A DNA stretch of 64,000 bases, taken from the NCBI RefSeq assembly GCF_003185655.1, contig NZ_QHJQ01000012.1, positions 22,945 to 86,944 of the forward strand. Reading direction: 5' to 3'. A program made the position numbers and the translations under genes. Source of the DNA: Coraliomargarita sinensis (GTDB lineage: Bacteria; Verrucomicrobiota; Verrucomicrobiia; Opitutales; Coraliomargaritaceae). Below the pieces are notes generated by a model. That model was given only the letters and a program-made list of their open reading frames with translations, was not told the origin of the DNA and made no database searches. Positions 8,862 through 17,715 of this stretch are shown one piece after another. Within the stretch, counting starts at the first letter, position 1; each line of letters starts with the position of its first letter.

Positions 8862-9530
8862 ATGAACGAATTTATGGCTATCTTTGCGGGGGTCGGACTG
8901 GCCGCCGCGTGCGGTTTCCGTGTTTTTGTCCCTCTTTTCGTCGCGAGCCTGGCGGCAAACACGGGAATGGAGGTCGATTTCCTCGGAGGCTTCAATGTCG
9001 AAGAAGTGTTAGGAGAGCACCACTGGTTGGGCAGTACGCCGGTGACTATTATGCTTGGCGTAGCAACGGTCGTGGAAATAGGCAGTTACTACATCCCCTG
9101 GATTGACAATGCCCTGGATACGATTGCGACCCCGTTGGCGGTGACGGCGGGCACGGTCATCACCGGCACCATGCTGCCTGAATTCATGGGGGACGGTTCC
9201 TTTAAGTGGGCCGTCGCGATGATTGCCGGAGGTGGTACGGCAGGGGTGGTTCAGGGAGCTTCGGTGATCGCCCGCGGAACCTCCTCGGCCACGACGGGGG
9301 GGATTGGCAACCCGGCCGTATCCACGGCCGAGTTGGGCGGTTCCGTCCTGACGGCGGGCTTGGCCGTGTTGATTCCGATTCTCGCGGGTGTTTTGGTTCT
9401 TTTCCTACTCTATTTCGTGATTCGAACGATTTATCGCTATTTCAAACGCCGGGCGGCGGCAAAACGGGAAGCCAAGCTCGCGGCCAAGGCTGCCGGCGAG
9501 CGGACTGACGACAAAAGCTATATTCCGTAG
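8862..9530 (+). CDS. DUF4126 family membrane protein
   Basis: A 222-residue integral membrane protein with glycine/alanine-rich helices. The N-terminus FAGVGLAAACGFRVFVPLF is characteristic of DUF4126 proteins. Further membrane stretches occur around residues 60-80, 85-105, 120-135 and 160-185, and the tail is lysine/arginine-rich and cytoplasmic. No biochemical role is established for the family. The gene is isolated between the pseudopilin (divergent) and menA (same strand, 176 bases away), so context adds little. Confidence 0.75.
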   Translation: MNEFMAIFAGVGLAAACGFRVFVPLFVASLAANTGMEVDFLGGFNVEEVLGEHHWLGSTPVTIMLGVATVVEIGSYYIPWIDNALDTIATPLAVTAGTVITGTMLPEFMGDGSFKWAVAMIAGGGTAGVVQGASVIARGTSSATTGGIGNPAVSTAELGGSVLTAGLAVLIPILAGVLVLFLLYFVIRTIYRYFKRRAAAKREAKLAAKAAGERTDDKSYIP

Positions 9531-9706
9531 CGAACTGGCACGAGCCAGGTCGAGCGGCGGCTGTCGAACTCGTCTCACTCATTTTTTTGGCTGGCAACCG
9601 TGAAAATGCGGCCCCTCTGCTTTTCCTAATATGACAAACCGAAGTGATATACAGGCGAGACGCTCGTGCTACCTGCTAACGAGCAAGCTGCACCGCTCTT
9701 TTCAAT

Positions 9707-10582
9707 ATGAGTAAAATTCCCGTCTGGCTGGAGGCCACTCGCCCCAAAACACTATCGGCGGCCGTCTGTCCGGTCTTGGTCGGCACATCATTGGCATGGC
9801 ACGCAGGGCTCTTTGACTGGCGACCTGCATTGATTTGCCTATTTTTTGCATTGTTGGTACAAATCGGAACGAACTTTGCCAATGACTACCTGGACGGTGT
9901 GAAGGGTTCGGATACGCAAAAGCGGATCGGTCCTCAACGCGCTGTGGCAAGCGGTCTGGTGCGCGCCGATTCCATGAAGCGAGCGGCGTTGGTTGTGTTG
10001 GGGGCTGCTTTTTGCCTCGGGCTTTTACTCATCCCTTTCGGAGGCTGGTGGCTGCTGGCAGTGGGCGTGGTCTCTGTCCTCTGTGCCTGGTGTTACACCG
10101 GGGGGCCTTACCCCCTGGCTTACAATGGGCTGGGGGATGTCTTTGTCATTTTGTTTTTCGGCTTTATTGCCGTCGGTTGCACTTATTTTGTTCAGGCAGG
10201 TCCACCGGATTGGGTGGTGTACTGGTCCGGCTTCGCCTGTGGCCTGCTGATTAACAACATTCTGGTGGTCAACAACTACAGAGATGTGGAGGAGGACCTC
10301 GTTTCGGGTAAAAAGACCCTGGCGGTAAGCTTCGGCCGTACATTTGCATTGTGGCAGTACCGGACGACTGTGTTTACCGTCGCCATGATCACATGCTGTC
10401 TTTCCGTGGCGCTGCAGAACCGCTTACTGCCTCTAGCTCTGTTGGCCCTGATTCCTGCCGCTTTGCTGGCATGGCGTTTGCCTGAGCTTCACAGCTCAGA
10501 CGAATATCTCGCGGCTCTCAAAACATCCGGCGTGGTCGTGGCCGCTTACGGCTTGGTCTTTTCGGCTGCCCTTGCTTTTTGA
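9707..10582 (+). CDS. menA: 1,4-dihydroxy-2-naphthoate polyprenyltransferase
   Basis: Membrane prenyltransferase of the UbiA superfamily that attaches the polyprenyl tail to 1,4-dihydroxy-2-naphthoate in menaquinone synthesis. The two Asp-rich metal/diphosphate motifs are visible: NDYLDGVKGSDTQKRIGPQR near residue 65 and NNYRDVEEDLVSGKKTLAV near residue 187. At 291 residues with about eight hydrophobic helices it has the family length. A menaquinone producer fits the b558-type succinate dehydrogenase at the left of the window. It stands alone and ends 16 bases before the stop of the convergent rfaE1. Confidence 0.93.
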   Translation: MSKIPVWLEATRPKTLSAAVCPVLVGTSLAWHAGLFDWRPALICLFFALLVQIGTNFANDYLDGVKGSDTQKRIGPQRAVASGLVRADSMKRAALVVLGAAFCLGLLLIPFGGWWLLAVGVVSVLCAWCYTGGPYPLAYNGLGDVFVILFFGFIAVGCTYFVQAGPPDWVVYWSGFACGLLINNILVVNNYRDVEEDLVSGKKTLAVSFGRTFALWQYRTTVFTVAMITCCLSVALQNRLLPLALLALIPAALLAWRLPELHSSDEYLAALKTSGVVVAAYGLVFSAALAF

Positions 10583-10598
10583 AGAAACGGTCGAGTTC

Positions 10599-11579
10599 TT
10601 AGTTCGGTCGCTTTGCGAGCAATTCGGCCGAGGAGATGGGCGCCGTTCCCAGGTGTCCCACCACGATGCCGGCCGCTTTATTGGCTAGCGCGGCAGCATC
10701 TTCGAGGCTTTCGCCAGCGGCAAGCGCGGCAGTTAAAACGGCGATTACCGTATCACCGGCACCGGAGACATCAAAAACTTCACGTGCTTCCGTCGTCATC
10801 CGTCCGATGATTCGCCCGGCTTCGCCCAGTAGCATTCCGTCCGCTCCAAGAGTGATGACCAGTTTCTCCGGGCCATATTTCCTGAAGATGGCATCGCACA
10901 CTGCCGTATCATCAAAGTCGGCATCGGGGCTGTTGTCGAATCCCGCCATCTGCAAGGCTTCCGCACGGTTGGGAGTCATCAGCCCGAGTCCCTGCAGGTC
11001 CAAGTGTCGTTTTGGCTTGGGATCGATTACCAGTAGGGGAGATGTCGCCTTGTTTGCGAATTCCGAGCGTATCCGCTGCAGCAGTCCGTCGTTGATGACC
11101 CCTTTTGCGTAGTCGGAAAGGAGGATGGCATCAGCTGCGCCGATTAATTCGTTAAACTCCTTGGAATCAAAAAGATGATCCAGGGCATAGTCGCTTGCCT
11201 TGCCCTCGCGGTCGATCCGGCAGAGTTGTTGCCTTTGGACGACAACCCGAGTCTTTAAAATGGTGGGGATGTTCTGCTTTTGGCCCAATGCGGAGAGTTT
11301 GATCTGTTTTCCCGCCAGTAGTTCCCGCAGGCGCAGGCACTCGTGGTCGTCGCTGTAGCTTCCGAGTATCGTCGGGCGGATGCCGAGGCCTGCCAGATTG
11401 TTCGCGACATTGGCGGCCCCTCCGGGGACATAGCGGTCCGATGCCACAGAGACGACAGGGACAGGGGCTTCAGGCGAGATGCGTGTGGCATCCCCCATGA
11501 TGTAGTGGTCCAGCATAATGTCCCCGATCACGAGAACGTTCAAGTCCGGGAGCTTCTTCAGCGTGTTCTGAATATCCAT
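10599..11579 (-). CDS. rfaE1: D-glycero-beta-D-manno-heptose-7-phosphate kinase
   Basis: PfkB/ribokinase-family kinase phosphorylating heptose-7-phosphate at C1 in LPS heptose synthesis. The motif VIGDIMLDHYIMGDATRISPE lies near residue 16, PGGAANVANNLAGLG follows, and the C-terminal GAGDTVIAVLTAAL holds the catalytic Asp. It corresponds to the first half of the bifunctional E. coli HldE; the other half is a separate gene, rfaE2, two genes upstream. It is the last gene of the five-gene leftward operon, 16 bases after gmhA. Confidence 0.93.
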   Translation of the reverse strand: MDIQNTLKKLPDLNVLVIGDIMLDHYIMGDATRISPEAPVPVVSVASDRYVPGGAANVANNLAGLGIRPTILGSYSDDHECLRLRELLAGKQIKLSALGQKQNIPTILKTRVVVQRQQLCRIDREGKASDYALDHLFDSKEFNELIGAADAILLSDYAKGVINDGLLQRIRSEFANKATSPLLVIDPKPKRHLDLQGLGLMTPNRAEALQMAGFDNSPDADFDDTAVCDAIFRKYGPEKLVITLGADGMLLGEAGRIIGRMTTEAREVFDVSGAGDTVIAVLTAALAAGESLEDAAALANKAAGIVVGHLGTAPISSAELLAKRPN

Positions 11580-11595
11580 GCGCTAATGTTGTCCG

Positions 11596-12159
11596 CTAGG
11601 TCCAATCCATACCTTCGACCTGTTCCAGCCAGGTATGAAGTATAAAGGTATGTATTTCCTGAATACGAGCTGTGTTATGATTCGGGACGATGACGGTATG
11701 GTCCGCAATCTCTTTGATCTTTCCGCCATCGCCACCGGAGAGCAGTATGGTGGTGGCTCCTTTGGCTGAGGCGGCGCGAAGGGCCTGAAAAATGTTTTCC
11801 GAGTTTCCGCTGGTGGAGAAACCGACGACAATATCGCCTTTTTTGACGAGCGCTTCCACCTGCCGGGAGAAGATTTCGTCGAAGCCGTAGTCGTTTGCGA
11901 TGCAGGTCAGTACCGACGTGTCGGTGTTGAGGGAGACGGCCGGCAGTGGACGCCGATCACCGCGATAGCGTCCGACGAGCTCTTCGCAAAGGTGCATGGA
12001 GTCGGTCGCGCTGCCGCCGTTGCCGCAGGCAAAGACGGTGTGGCCCGACTGCAGGCGCTGGACAATCAATTCCGCGGTGGTTTCGACTGCGGGTAGCTGC
12101 GCTTCAAAAGCCTCAAGAGTGGATTTGAGCTTTCCGTATTCTTCTTCTGCGGTGGTCAT
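11596..12159 (-). CDS. gmhA: Phosphoheptose (sedoheptulose-7-phosphate) isomerase
   Basis: SIS-domain isomerase converting sedoheptulose-7-phosphate into D-glycero-D-manno-heptose-7-phosphate, the entry step to ADP-heptose. The start at 12159 (MTTAEEEYGKLKSTLEAF) avoids overlap with rfaE2; a longer frame to 12210 would run into it. Family motifs FACGNGGSATDSMHLCEELVG, VGFSTSGNSENIFQAL and the C-terminal QEIHTFILHTWLEQVE are present. It lies 34 bases after rfaE2 and between the two halves of a split hldE. Confidence 0.93.
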   Translation of the reverse strand: MTTAEEEYGKLKSTLEAFEAQLPAVETTAELIVQRLQSGHTVFACGNGGSATDSMHLCEELVGRYRGDRRPLPAVSLNTDTSVLTCIANDYGFDEIFSRQVEALVKKGDIVVGFSTSGNSENIFQALRAASAKGATTILLSGGDGGKIKEIADHTVIVPNHNTARIQEIHTFILHTWLEQVEGMDWT

Positions 12160-12193
12160 TGTCTTCAATGGAATATGGTGACTGCGGCGGCAC

Positions 12194-12691
12194 TTACAAG
12201 CTGGCGGCACGGTGAATTTTTTCGATCATCCTGGTGGTGCTGAAGCCCTCGAGAAAAGGAAGAAATTTGATTTCGGTACCGACCGCTTCGAAAGCCTCAC
12301 GCTCGCCGGCGTGCAGGGTGTCCAGGGTGTAGTCCCCGGCCTTGGTGTAGATGTCAGGTTGAAGCAGTTTGATCTCCTCGATCAGGCGTGGGTTGTTGAA
12401 GACAACGATGTGATCCACGCAGTTAAGTGCCGCCAAGCAGTAGGCGCGCTCCGCTTCGGACTCAATCGGGCGGGTGGGGCCCTTCAGCGCACGCACGCTT
12501 TCATCACTGTTGATCAACACCCACAGACTGTCGCCCAACTTCCTGGAGGCTTCCAGATAGGAGATATGACCGACATGCAGTAGATCAAAACAACCATTGG
12601 TCATGACCATGGTGCGGCCCGCATCACGCAGCTTTTGGCGCATTCCGACAGCCTCTTCCAGGGTCAGCCATTTTTCGTTGGGAAGGTGCAT
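12194..12691 (-). CDS. rfaE2: D-glycero-beta-D-manno-heptose 1-phosphate adenylyltransferase
   Basis: Nucleotidyltransferase making ADP-D-glycero-D-manno-heptose from heptose-1-phosphate and ATP. The cytidylyltransferase-like signature TNGCFDLLHVGHISYLEASR and the phrase INSDESVRALKGPTRPI match the C-terminal half of E. coli HldE. Total length is 165 residues. It is encoded 8 bases after hldD and before gmhA in the heptose operon, so coupled translation is likely. Confidence 0.93.
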   Translation of the reverse strand: MHLPNEKWLTLEEAVGMRQKLRDAGRTMVMTNGCFDLLHVGHISYLEASRKLGDSLWVLINSDESVRALKGPTRPIESEAERAYCLAALNCVDHIVVFNNPRLIEEIKLLQPDIYTKAGDYTLDTLHAGEREAFEAVGTEIKFLPFLEGFSTTRMIEKIHRAASL

Positions 12692-12699
12692 CGATGGGG

Positions 12700-13701
12700 T
12701 CAGGACTCCTGTCCGAGATGTTTGTTGGGCACGAGGTAATTTTGCACGTAGTCTTTGACCGCACTGTGTAGATTGAAGTTTTTGGATGCGTCGAAGCCGG
12801 TGGAAAGCAGCTTCCCGGTGTTGGCACAGGTGTAGTACTGATACTTGCCCTTTAATGTTTCGGGCATGTCGATGTATTTGATGTTCGGCTCGAGGTCGAG
12901 TGCGGCGAATATCGCTTCGGCCAGTGCATTCCAGGTGTTGGCTTCACCGCTGCCGAGATTAAACAAGCCGTTGGCTGCGGGTGTTTCCGCGAGGTGTATG
13001 CTCATCGCAACCGCATCTTTCACGTAGAGGAAGTCACGCATCTGGTTGCCGTCGGTGTAATCGGGATGATAGCTCTTGAAGAGCCCGATCTCGCCGGTGG
13101 CGGTCACTTGATCGTAGGCCTTGTTGACCAGGCTGCGCATGTCGCCCTTATGGTTTTCATTGGGACCGAACACGTTGAAATACTTCAGGCCGACGATACG
13201 GTCCAGCCAGCCCATACGCTGCGCGTAGCAATCGAACATGTGCTTGGAATAACCATACATGTTGAGCGGGCACAGTGTATGCAGGTCTTCGAGCGTATCC
13301 TCCATGCCCTGGCTGCCGTCGCCATAGGTTGCGGCGCTGGAAGCATAGACGAAGCGGATGTTTTTTTCGATGGCGATCGTAGCGAGCGCCTTGGTGTATT
13401 CGTAGTTATTCCGGATCAGGTAACTGGCGTCCTTCTCGGTCGTGGCAGAGCAGGCACCGAGATGGTAAATGGTCGAGAACTGGTCGAAGTACTCCGGTTC
13501 GGTCTCGGCGAGCTCAAGAAGGTCGTCAGCTTCGAGGTAGTCGGCGTAGCGCAGCGGAACGAGATTCTTGAATTTGTCGTCCTGACCGAGAATGTCGGCA
13601 ATAACGATGTCACAGTTTCCCCTCTGGTTGAGTGCCTGTACCAGCGCGCTGCCGATAAATCCTGCGCCGCCTGTGACGAGAGTGTAATTGCCTGTTTTCA
13701 T
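12700..13701 (-). CDS. hldD: ADP-L-glycero-D-manno-heptose 6-epimerase
   Basis: Extended short-chain dehydrogenase that epimerises ADP-D,D-heptose to ADP-L,D-heptose, the donor used by heptosyltransferases. The Rossmann motif TLVTGGAGFIGSALVQAL sits right after the ATG at 13701, which I prefer over the longer frame from 13722. The catalytic pair is seen in SSAATYG and YGYSKHMF (YxxxK). Downstream FLYVKDAVAMSIHLAE and FNLGSGEANTWNALAE are typical. It is the second gene of the heptose operon. Confidence 0.93.
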   Translation of the reverse strand: MKTGNYTLVTGGAGFIGSALVQALNQRGNCDIVIADILGQDDKFKNLVPLRYADYLEADDLLELAETEPEYFDQFSTIYHLGACSATTEKDASYLIRNNYEYTKALATIAIEKNIRFVYASSAATYGDGSQGMEDTLEDLHTLCPLNMYGYSKHMFDCYAQRMGWLDRIVGLKYFNVFGPNENHKGDMRSLVNKAYDQVTATGEIGLFKSYHPDYTDGNQMRDFLYVKDAVAMSIHLAETPAANGLFNLGSGEANTWNALAEAIFAALDLEPNIKYIDMPETLKGKYQYYTCANTGKLLSTGFDASKNFNLHSAVKDYVQNYLVPNKHLGQES

Positions 13702-13754
13702 TTCAATGTTTGTTCGAGTCAATTCGCTAGAGTCGCCTGAAAGGGGGGCTTAGG

Positions 13755-14345
13755 TCAAGCCGTCAAGATCCTGTCGACGCATGTTGGGAAATTCTCGCAC
13801 AATGTGAAATCACCTGTGATTTCGCCAGCGTTTGCCCGCTTGGGCAACTCTGGTTTGCCATTGCTGACGGCCCAAGCTTGGGCTCCCGAGTTCCATGCGG
13901 TTTCGAGATCGACCAGGGTATCGCCGATCATGTGGCATTGCTTTGGAGTGGTGCCCAGGTGCTGACAGGCTTCCTCGATGAATCGTGGCGAGGGTTTACG
14001 GTAGCCGCCTTCGGTGTCCGGGAGCTCCGGCGCGATGCACCAGCCGGCGATCTGCCCGGGAGCGATTTCGAGGAGTTCAAAGAGCTTTTTTTGGCAGGCG
14101 TGCACCGTTTCTATGGGAAAGTAACCGCGGCCGACTCCGGATTGATTTGTCAGGATGAAGAAAGGGATCTTCTTGTCTATAAGTTGGTGGACGCGGGCTT
14201 TGACTCCGGGCAGCAGCTTGAGCTTGTCCGGATGGTCGATGTAGTCGACGTGTTCGATCAATGTACCGTCGCGGTCGGCGAAGACTGCAGTTTTGGGGGA
14301 CAAGTTAGCGAAAGCCGGGTTATGCCATACGTTTTCGGTCATCAT
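13755..14345 (-). CDS. gmhB: D-glycero-D-manno-heptose 1,7-bisphosphate phosphatase
   Basis: HAD-superfamily phosphatase removing the C7 phosphate of heptose-1,7-bisphosphate. HAD motif I is FADRDGTLIEHVDYI near residue 22, motif II FILTNQSGVGRGYF, and the later motif MIGDTLVDLETAWNSGAQAW. At 196 residues it has the GmhB length. It heads the leftward operon gmhB-hldD-rfaE2-gmhA-rfaE1, and its promoter must lie in the 143-base gap shared with the divergent gene starting at 14489. Confidence 0.9.
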   Translation of the reverse strand: MMTENVWHNPAFANLSPKTAVFADRDGTLIEHVDYIDHPDKLKLLPGVKARVHQLIDKKIPFFILTNQSGVGRGYFPIETVHACQKKLFELLEIAPGQIAGWCIAPELPDTEGGYRKPSPRFIEEACQHLGTTPKQCHMIGDTLVDLETAWNSGAQAWAVSNGKPELPKRANAGEITGDFTLCENFPTCVDRILTA

Positions 14346-14488
14346 TTTGGGGTATTTAGAGCGTGGTCGGTGAGATTGTCAGTCTTGACTTGAGTTATTT
14401 CGGCTAAAGTTTGCCAATGATTTTCTGCTTTGGCTCATTCGCCCTTCCGGCGAATTGTTTTCCCGCATAATCATATTTCTCTTACGAC

Positions 14489-16783
14489 ATGCCTGATGGC
14501 TCACCGCGCAAACCGGACCACGCGTCCAGTCCAACACCTCCGACGAAACCACGCTTTGTCAATCTGGTTTCGCCGGGGCGCCTGGATATGGAGTTTTTCT
14601 GCGAAGTGGCCAAAGGGCTGCTGAGTTTTAGCCTTTTCGGTCAAACAGAGAATCGGACCGCGCAGGGGCGTACAATAGATGAGACATTCGCAGCTTTCAG
14701 TTTGGCCGTGCCCCAGGATACCGATGCGTCCCGTGAGGCGCTGGAACGGATTCGGGAGTTGGGCGTCAGGGCCGTGCGGATTGATTGCTCTGAGGAGACG
14801 AGTGCGGATGCCCTGATTCCCTTGTTGGAGGGGCTTCAGGCTGCCGGGGTCGCCGTGCTCCTTCATTTGGTTCAGCCCTTAAGCCAGGCAGGGGAAATGC
14901 CGGAGGATTCGGCAGTTCAGGCATGGAAGCAGTTCGTTGAACGCGCCTTGAATGTTTTTTCCGCTTACGTCGAAGCTGTGGAAATCGGCACGACCATCAA
15001 CCGTGCCAAATGGTCGGGCTATTCTCTGGCGGGTTTCCTGGCCGCTTGGGAAACGGCTTACCCATTAGTCAAAGGATATGGATTGACGGTTGTGGGGCCG
15101 AATGTGACGGATTTTGAGCCACAATACAACGCGGGTGCGCTCGGTATGCTCAAGCGGCGGGGTATATTGCCGGATATTCATTCCAACAACATGTTTGCCG
15201 AGCGGACGATTGAGCCTGAGGCATTGGATCGTAAGATTTTGGGCGAAACCTTCAAGCGTCTCCATGGCTACGATTTGATCAAAAAATTAGGCATGGTGGC
15301 CTGGATCGGCCGCCGTTATGGCGTCGAGCGGCATTGGTCGACCTGCGCCTTCTGGACCCTGCCACGCATTGAGCGCATTCTCGCCAATGCGGAAGACCAG
15401 AAGGCGGACTATCTGGTCCGTTATTACATCCTTTGTGTTTCGCAAGGCAGCTTCGAGCGCTTTTACTGGGGGCCACTGGTGAGTCGTAGAGAGGGTTTAC
15501 TGGACGATGGCACCGGTCTGCCGGAGGACCGCAGTGTTCGTGATGTGGTCTCCTATTATCGCGAGCTTCCCGGGCAGGCAGACCAATGGCGCCGCCGACC
15601 TTCCTTCAGTGCATTCAAGACGCTTTATGCGCGCCTTTCCGGAGCCCGCTACCTGAAGCGCCTTCGCGGCGGAGAGGGGCTCGAAATCCATGCCTTCGAA
15701 AAAGGTTCGGAGCAGTTCCATGTGGTTTGGACAAAGAATGGTGCCTTGGCGCCGAGCGCCGGTATCTATGGGGCAGAGGATCTGGCGGCGCTCAGCTCGG
15801 TAAGCACCCGGGATGGTCAGCGGCTCGACGAGCTGCCCGATTATTTCTCCGAAAGCCCCCTGTATCTTTTCTGGCCGCTCTCTCGCGATATCGTGGTGAA
15901 GCCTGAAGCCGCAGTCCTTCCAAAAATGATTGCCGCACGGCCCGATCCGGGATCTCGCTATTTTGCCTACCGGAGCGGGGAGTGGCGCGGCACGGTCTGT
16001 GCCCGGTCCCGGGAGCAGGCCGATCGACTGATCGAACGCTTCAAGCCGGATTCGATTGGCAGTCCCGTAAAAGAGTCAACCCTGCGCCAGGCGCGCAACG
16101 TGATCTGGTCGGTTGAGAACCCGCTCGACCCGGCCCAGGCGCTGGTTGTCAAAAAACCCGTTCGCGTCGCCTGGCATAAACGAATTCTTGATCGCAGGAA
16201 GCCGTCCAAATCGCTGCGCAGCTGGAATGGTACGAGCGAGTTGCAACGCCGTGGGATTGAGACGCCGAAAGTGGTGGCTTACTTTGAGCATGAAGACCCT
16301 GCCAGAGTGCTGGATAACTGGTTTATCTGCGAGCATGCCGGCACACATCTAAGTGCTCGTCGTTTTTTTGCCGCATATGCACGGGGGGAGGATACCGTCG
16401 AAGGATTTACCTTCGAAGCTTTTGCCCGGCAGTTGATCGCGTTCATCCGCAGTGTACACAAACGAGGTGTATACTTTCGTGATCTTTCAGGGGGCAATGT
16501 ACTCGTGAGAGTCGAAAAGGGCGGCAAATTGGTCTTTTCATTGATCGATACAGCGCGCGCAAGGTTCTCCGGAAGACGTTTTACACGGAGTCAGCGTGTT
16601 GCCGATTTAAAGCGCTTGGTCTTCAAGTTGAATCCCCATCAACAAAGTTTTTGCATGAAGACCTATCTCGAAGAGGAAGGTGTCCGCTTTACCTTTAGGT
16701 ATAGGCTCAGCTTTAAACTCTACGCAATTAAGGCCTCTCTGAAGCGTTTAAAACGCAAGGCGCGTAAACGATTGTGCTTGTAA
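14489..16783 (+). CDS. Fusion protein: glycosidase-like barrel plus LPS-kinase-like domain
   Basis: A 764-residue protein with two unlike halves. Residues ~60-320 look like a clan-A glycosidase-type TIM barrel (VRAVRIDCSEETSADALIPL, AYVEAVEIGTTINRAKWSGY, GLTVVGPNVTDFEP, LPDIHSNNMFAE). I could not confirm a normal acid/base Asn-Glu pair, so enzymatic activity is uncertain. Residues ~530-764 form a WaaP/KdkA-type kinase fold with the catalytic loop VYFRDLSGGNVLV and metal-binding segment FSLIDTARARF, ending in a very basic tail. It lies between the heptose operon (divergent) and waaP (convergent), so a job in core-oligosaccharide modification is inferred. No signal peptide is seen. Confidence 0.65.
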   Translation: MPDGSPRKPDHASSPTPPTKPRFVNLVSPGRLDMEFFCEVAKGLLSFSLFGQTENRTAQGRTIDETFAAFSLAVPQDTDASREALERIRELGVRAVRIDCSEETSADALIPLLEGLQAAGVAVLLHLVQPLSQAGEMPEDSAVQAWKQFVERALNVFSAYVEAVEIGTTINRAKWSGYSLAGFLAAWETAYPLVKGYGLTVVGPNVTDFEPQYNAGALGMLKRRGILPDIHSNNMFAERTIEPEALDRKILGETFKRLHGYDLIKKLGMVAWIGRRYGVERHWSTCAFWTLPRIERILANAEDQKADYLVRYYILCVSQGSFERFYWGPLVSRREGLLDDGTGLPEDRSVRDVVSYYRELPGQADQWRRRPSFSAFKTLYARLSGARYLKRLRGGEGLEIHAFEKGSEQFHVVWTKNGALAPSAGIYGAEDLAALSSVSTRDGQRLDELPDYFSESPLYLFWPLSRDIVVKPEAAVLPKMIAARPDPGSRYFAYRSGEWRGTVCARSREQADRLIERFKPDSIGSPVKESTLRQARNVIWSVENPLDPAQALVVKKPVRVAWHKRILDRRKPSKSLRSWNGTSELQRRGIETPKVVAYFEHEDPARVLDNWFICEHAGTHLSARRFFAAYARGEDTVEGFTFEAFARQLIAFIRSVHKRGVYFRDLSGGNVLVRVEKGGKLVFSLIDTARARFSGRRFTRSQRVADLKRLVFKLNPHQQSFCMKTYLEEEGVRFTFRYRLSFKLYAIKASLKRLKRKARKRLCL

Positions 16784-16804
16784 TGGCCATCGGACAGGTG
16801 CGGT

Positions 16805-17650
16805 TCAATTCGTTCGGAGAAGTTTGGGTAGTGTCGGTGGTTTTCGGTGGAAACCGTTGTAGAGGCGGATGGCTCGCCGGACAATTTTCGTCCATAGCCT
16901 CTTCTTTTCCCAAAATTCCTTTTTCCAGTCCGCACCCAGGTATTCCTTCAGGAATCGGACACAGTCGGCCGAAGTTAACCCCACATCCAGCGCGGAAAAT
17001 AGTAACGCGCTGAGATCTTTCTGCAGCCACCTCGCAGGCACCTCTTTCCGTTTCTGTACGCGGTGAAGATCAATAAGGTAGAGTGGAAGAGTGCGACCTG
17101 GATTCCAGTCGAGTATGATGCTGTGATTAACCAGAAAGTGATTGATGTATAAGTCGCGGTGGTTGATGCCACACCGGTGCATCGTCCGGGTGATGCGGGC
17201 AATTTCCCCGACCAAGTATTGCTTCAATTCGACCCATCGCGTGCCCTCAAATCCGAGCCAGCCCTTTTTGAAATGTTCCAGATTTTCACAATTCTCCAAG
17301 GCTTCCAAGGCGACGAATGATTCGACTGCATGAGGATATCTGCCACGCTCTCCCTTGCCCAAGACTTTCGGCACGCGCAGGCCCGCCTTATTGAGGATGC
17401 TGGCGCCTTCCCATTCATTACGGGCGCTGACGACTGGCTTTCTAAAACGATACCACTCTTTAATGACTTCCTTCCAACCACATCCGAGGTGTCGCTTTAC
17501 AAAAATGTGCAAGTCCCCGAGATTAACTTCGTAGGTTAGTCTGTGTTTAACCTCACGATGCGTTTGTCCCCTGGGTTGCAAGAACCACTCGAATACATCC
17601 CTCTCTTGCTCAAGGGCGTTCTGTAACTGTGGGTCTAAATCGAGATACAT
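16805..17650 (-). CDS. waaP: LPS core heptose(I) kinase, WaaP/RfaP type
   Basis: Kinase that phosphorylates the first heptose of the LPS inner core at the cytoplasmic face. The catalytic loop INHRDLYINHFLV and metal-binding LYLIDLHRVQKR are nearly the same as those remembered for E. coli WaaP, which makes this the clearest WaaP of the several kinases here. ATP-lysine candidates are in LHIFVKRHLGCGWKE. The preferred start is ATG 17650 (MYLDLDPQLQNALEQERDVF), giving 281 residues. It is last in a leftward operon behind waaG and a hydrolase, echoing the waaG-waaP pairing of proteobacteria. Confidence 0.88.
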   Translation of the reverse strand: MYLDLDPQLQNALEQERDVFEWFLQPRGQTHREVKHRLTYEVNLGDLHIFVKRHLGCGWKEVIKEWYRFRKPVVSARNEWEGASILNKAGLRVPKVLGKGERGRYPHAVESFVALEALENCENLEHFKKGWLGFEGTRWVELKQYLVGEIARITRTMHRCGINHRDLYINHFLVNHSIILDWNPGRTLPLYLIDLHRVQKRKEVPARWLQKDLSALLFSALDVGLTSADCVRFLKEYLGADWKKEFWEKKRLWTKIVRRAIRLYNGFHRKPPTLPKLLRTN

Positions 17651-17715
17651 ATTAATGTTTGTTCCTTGTGTCGCGATTGGCGAATGCATCCATGTTCGTC
17701 ATTGATGTCCCGAGA

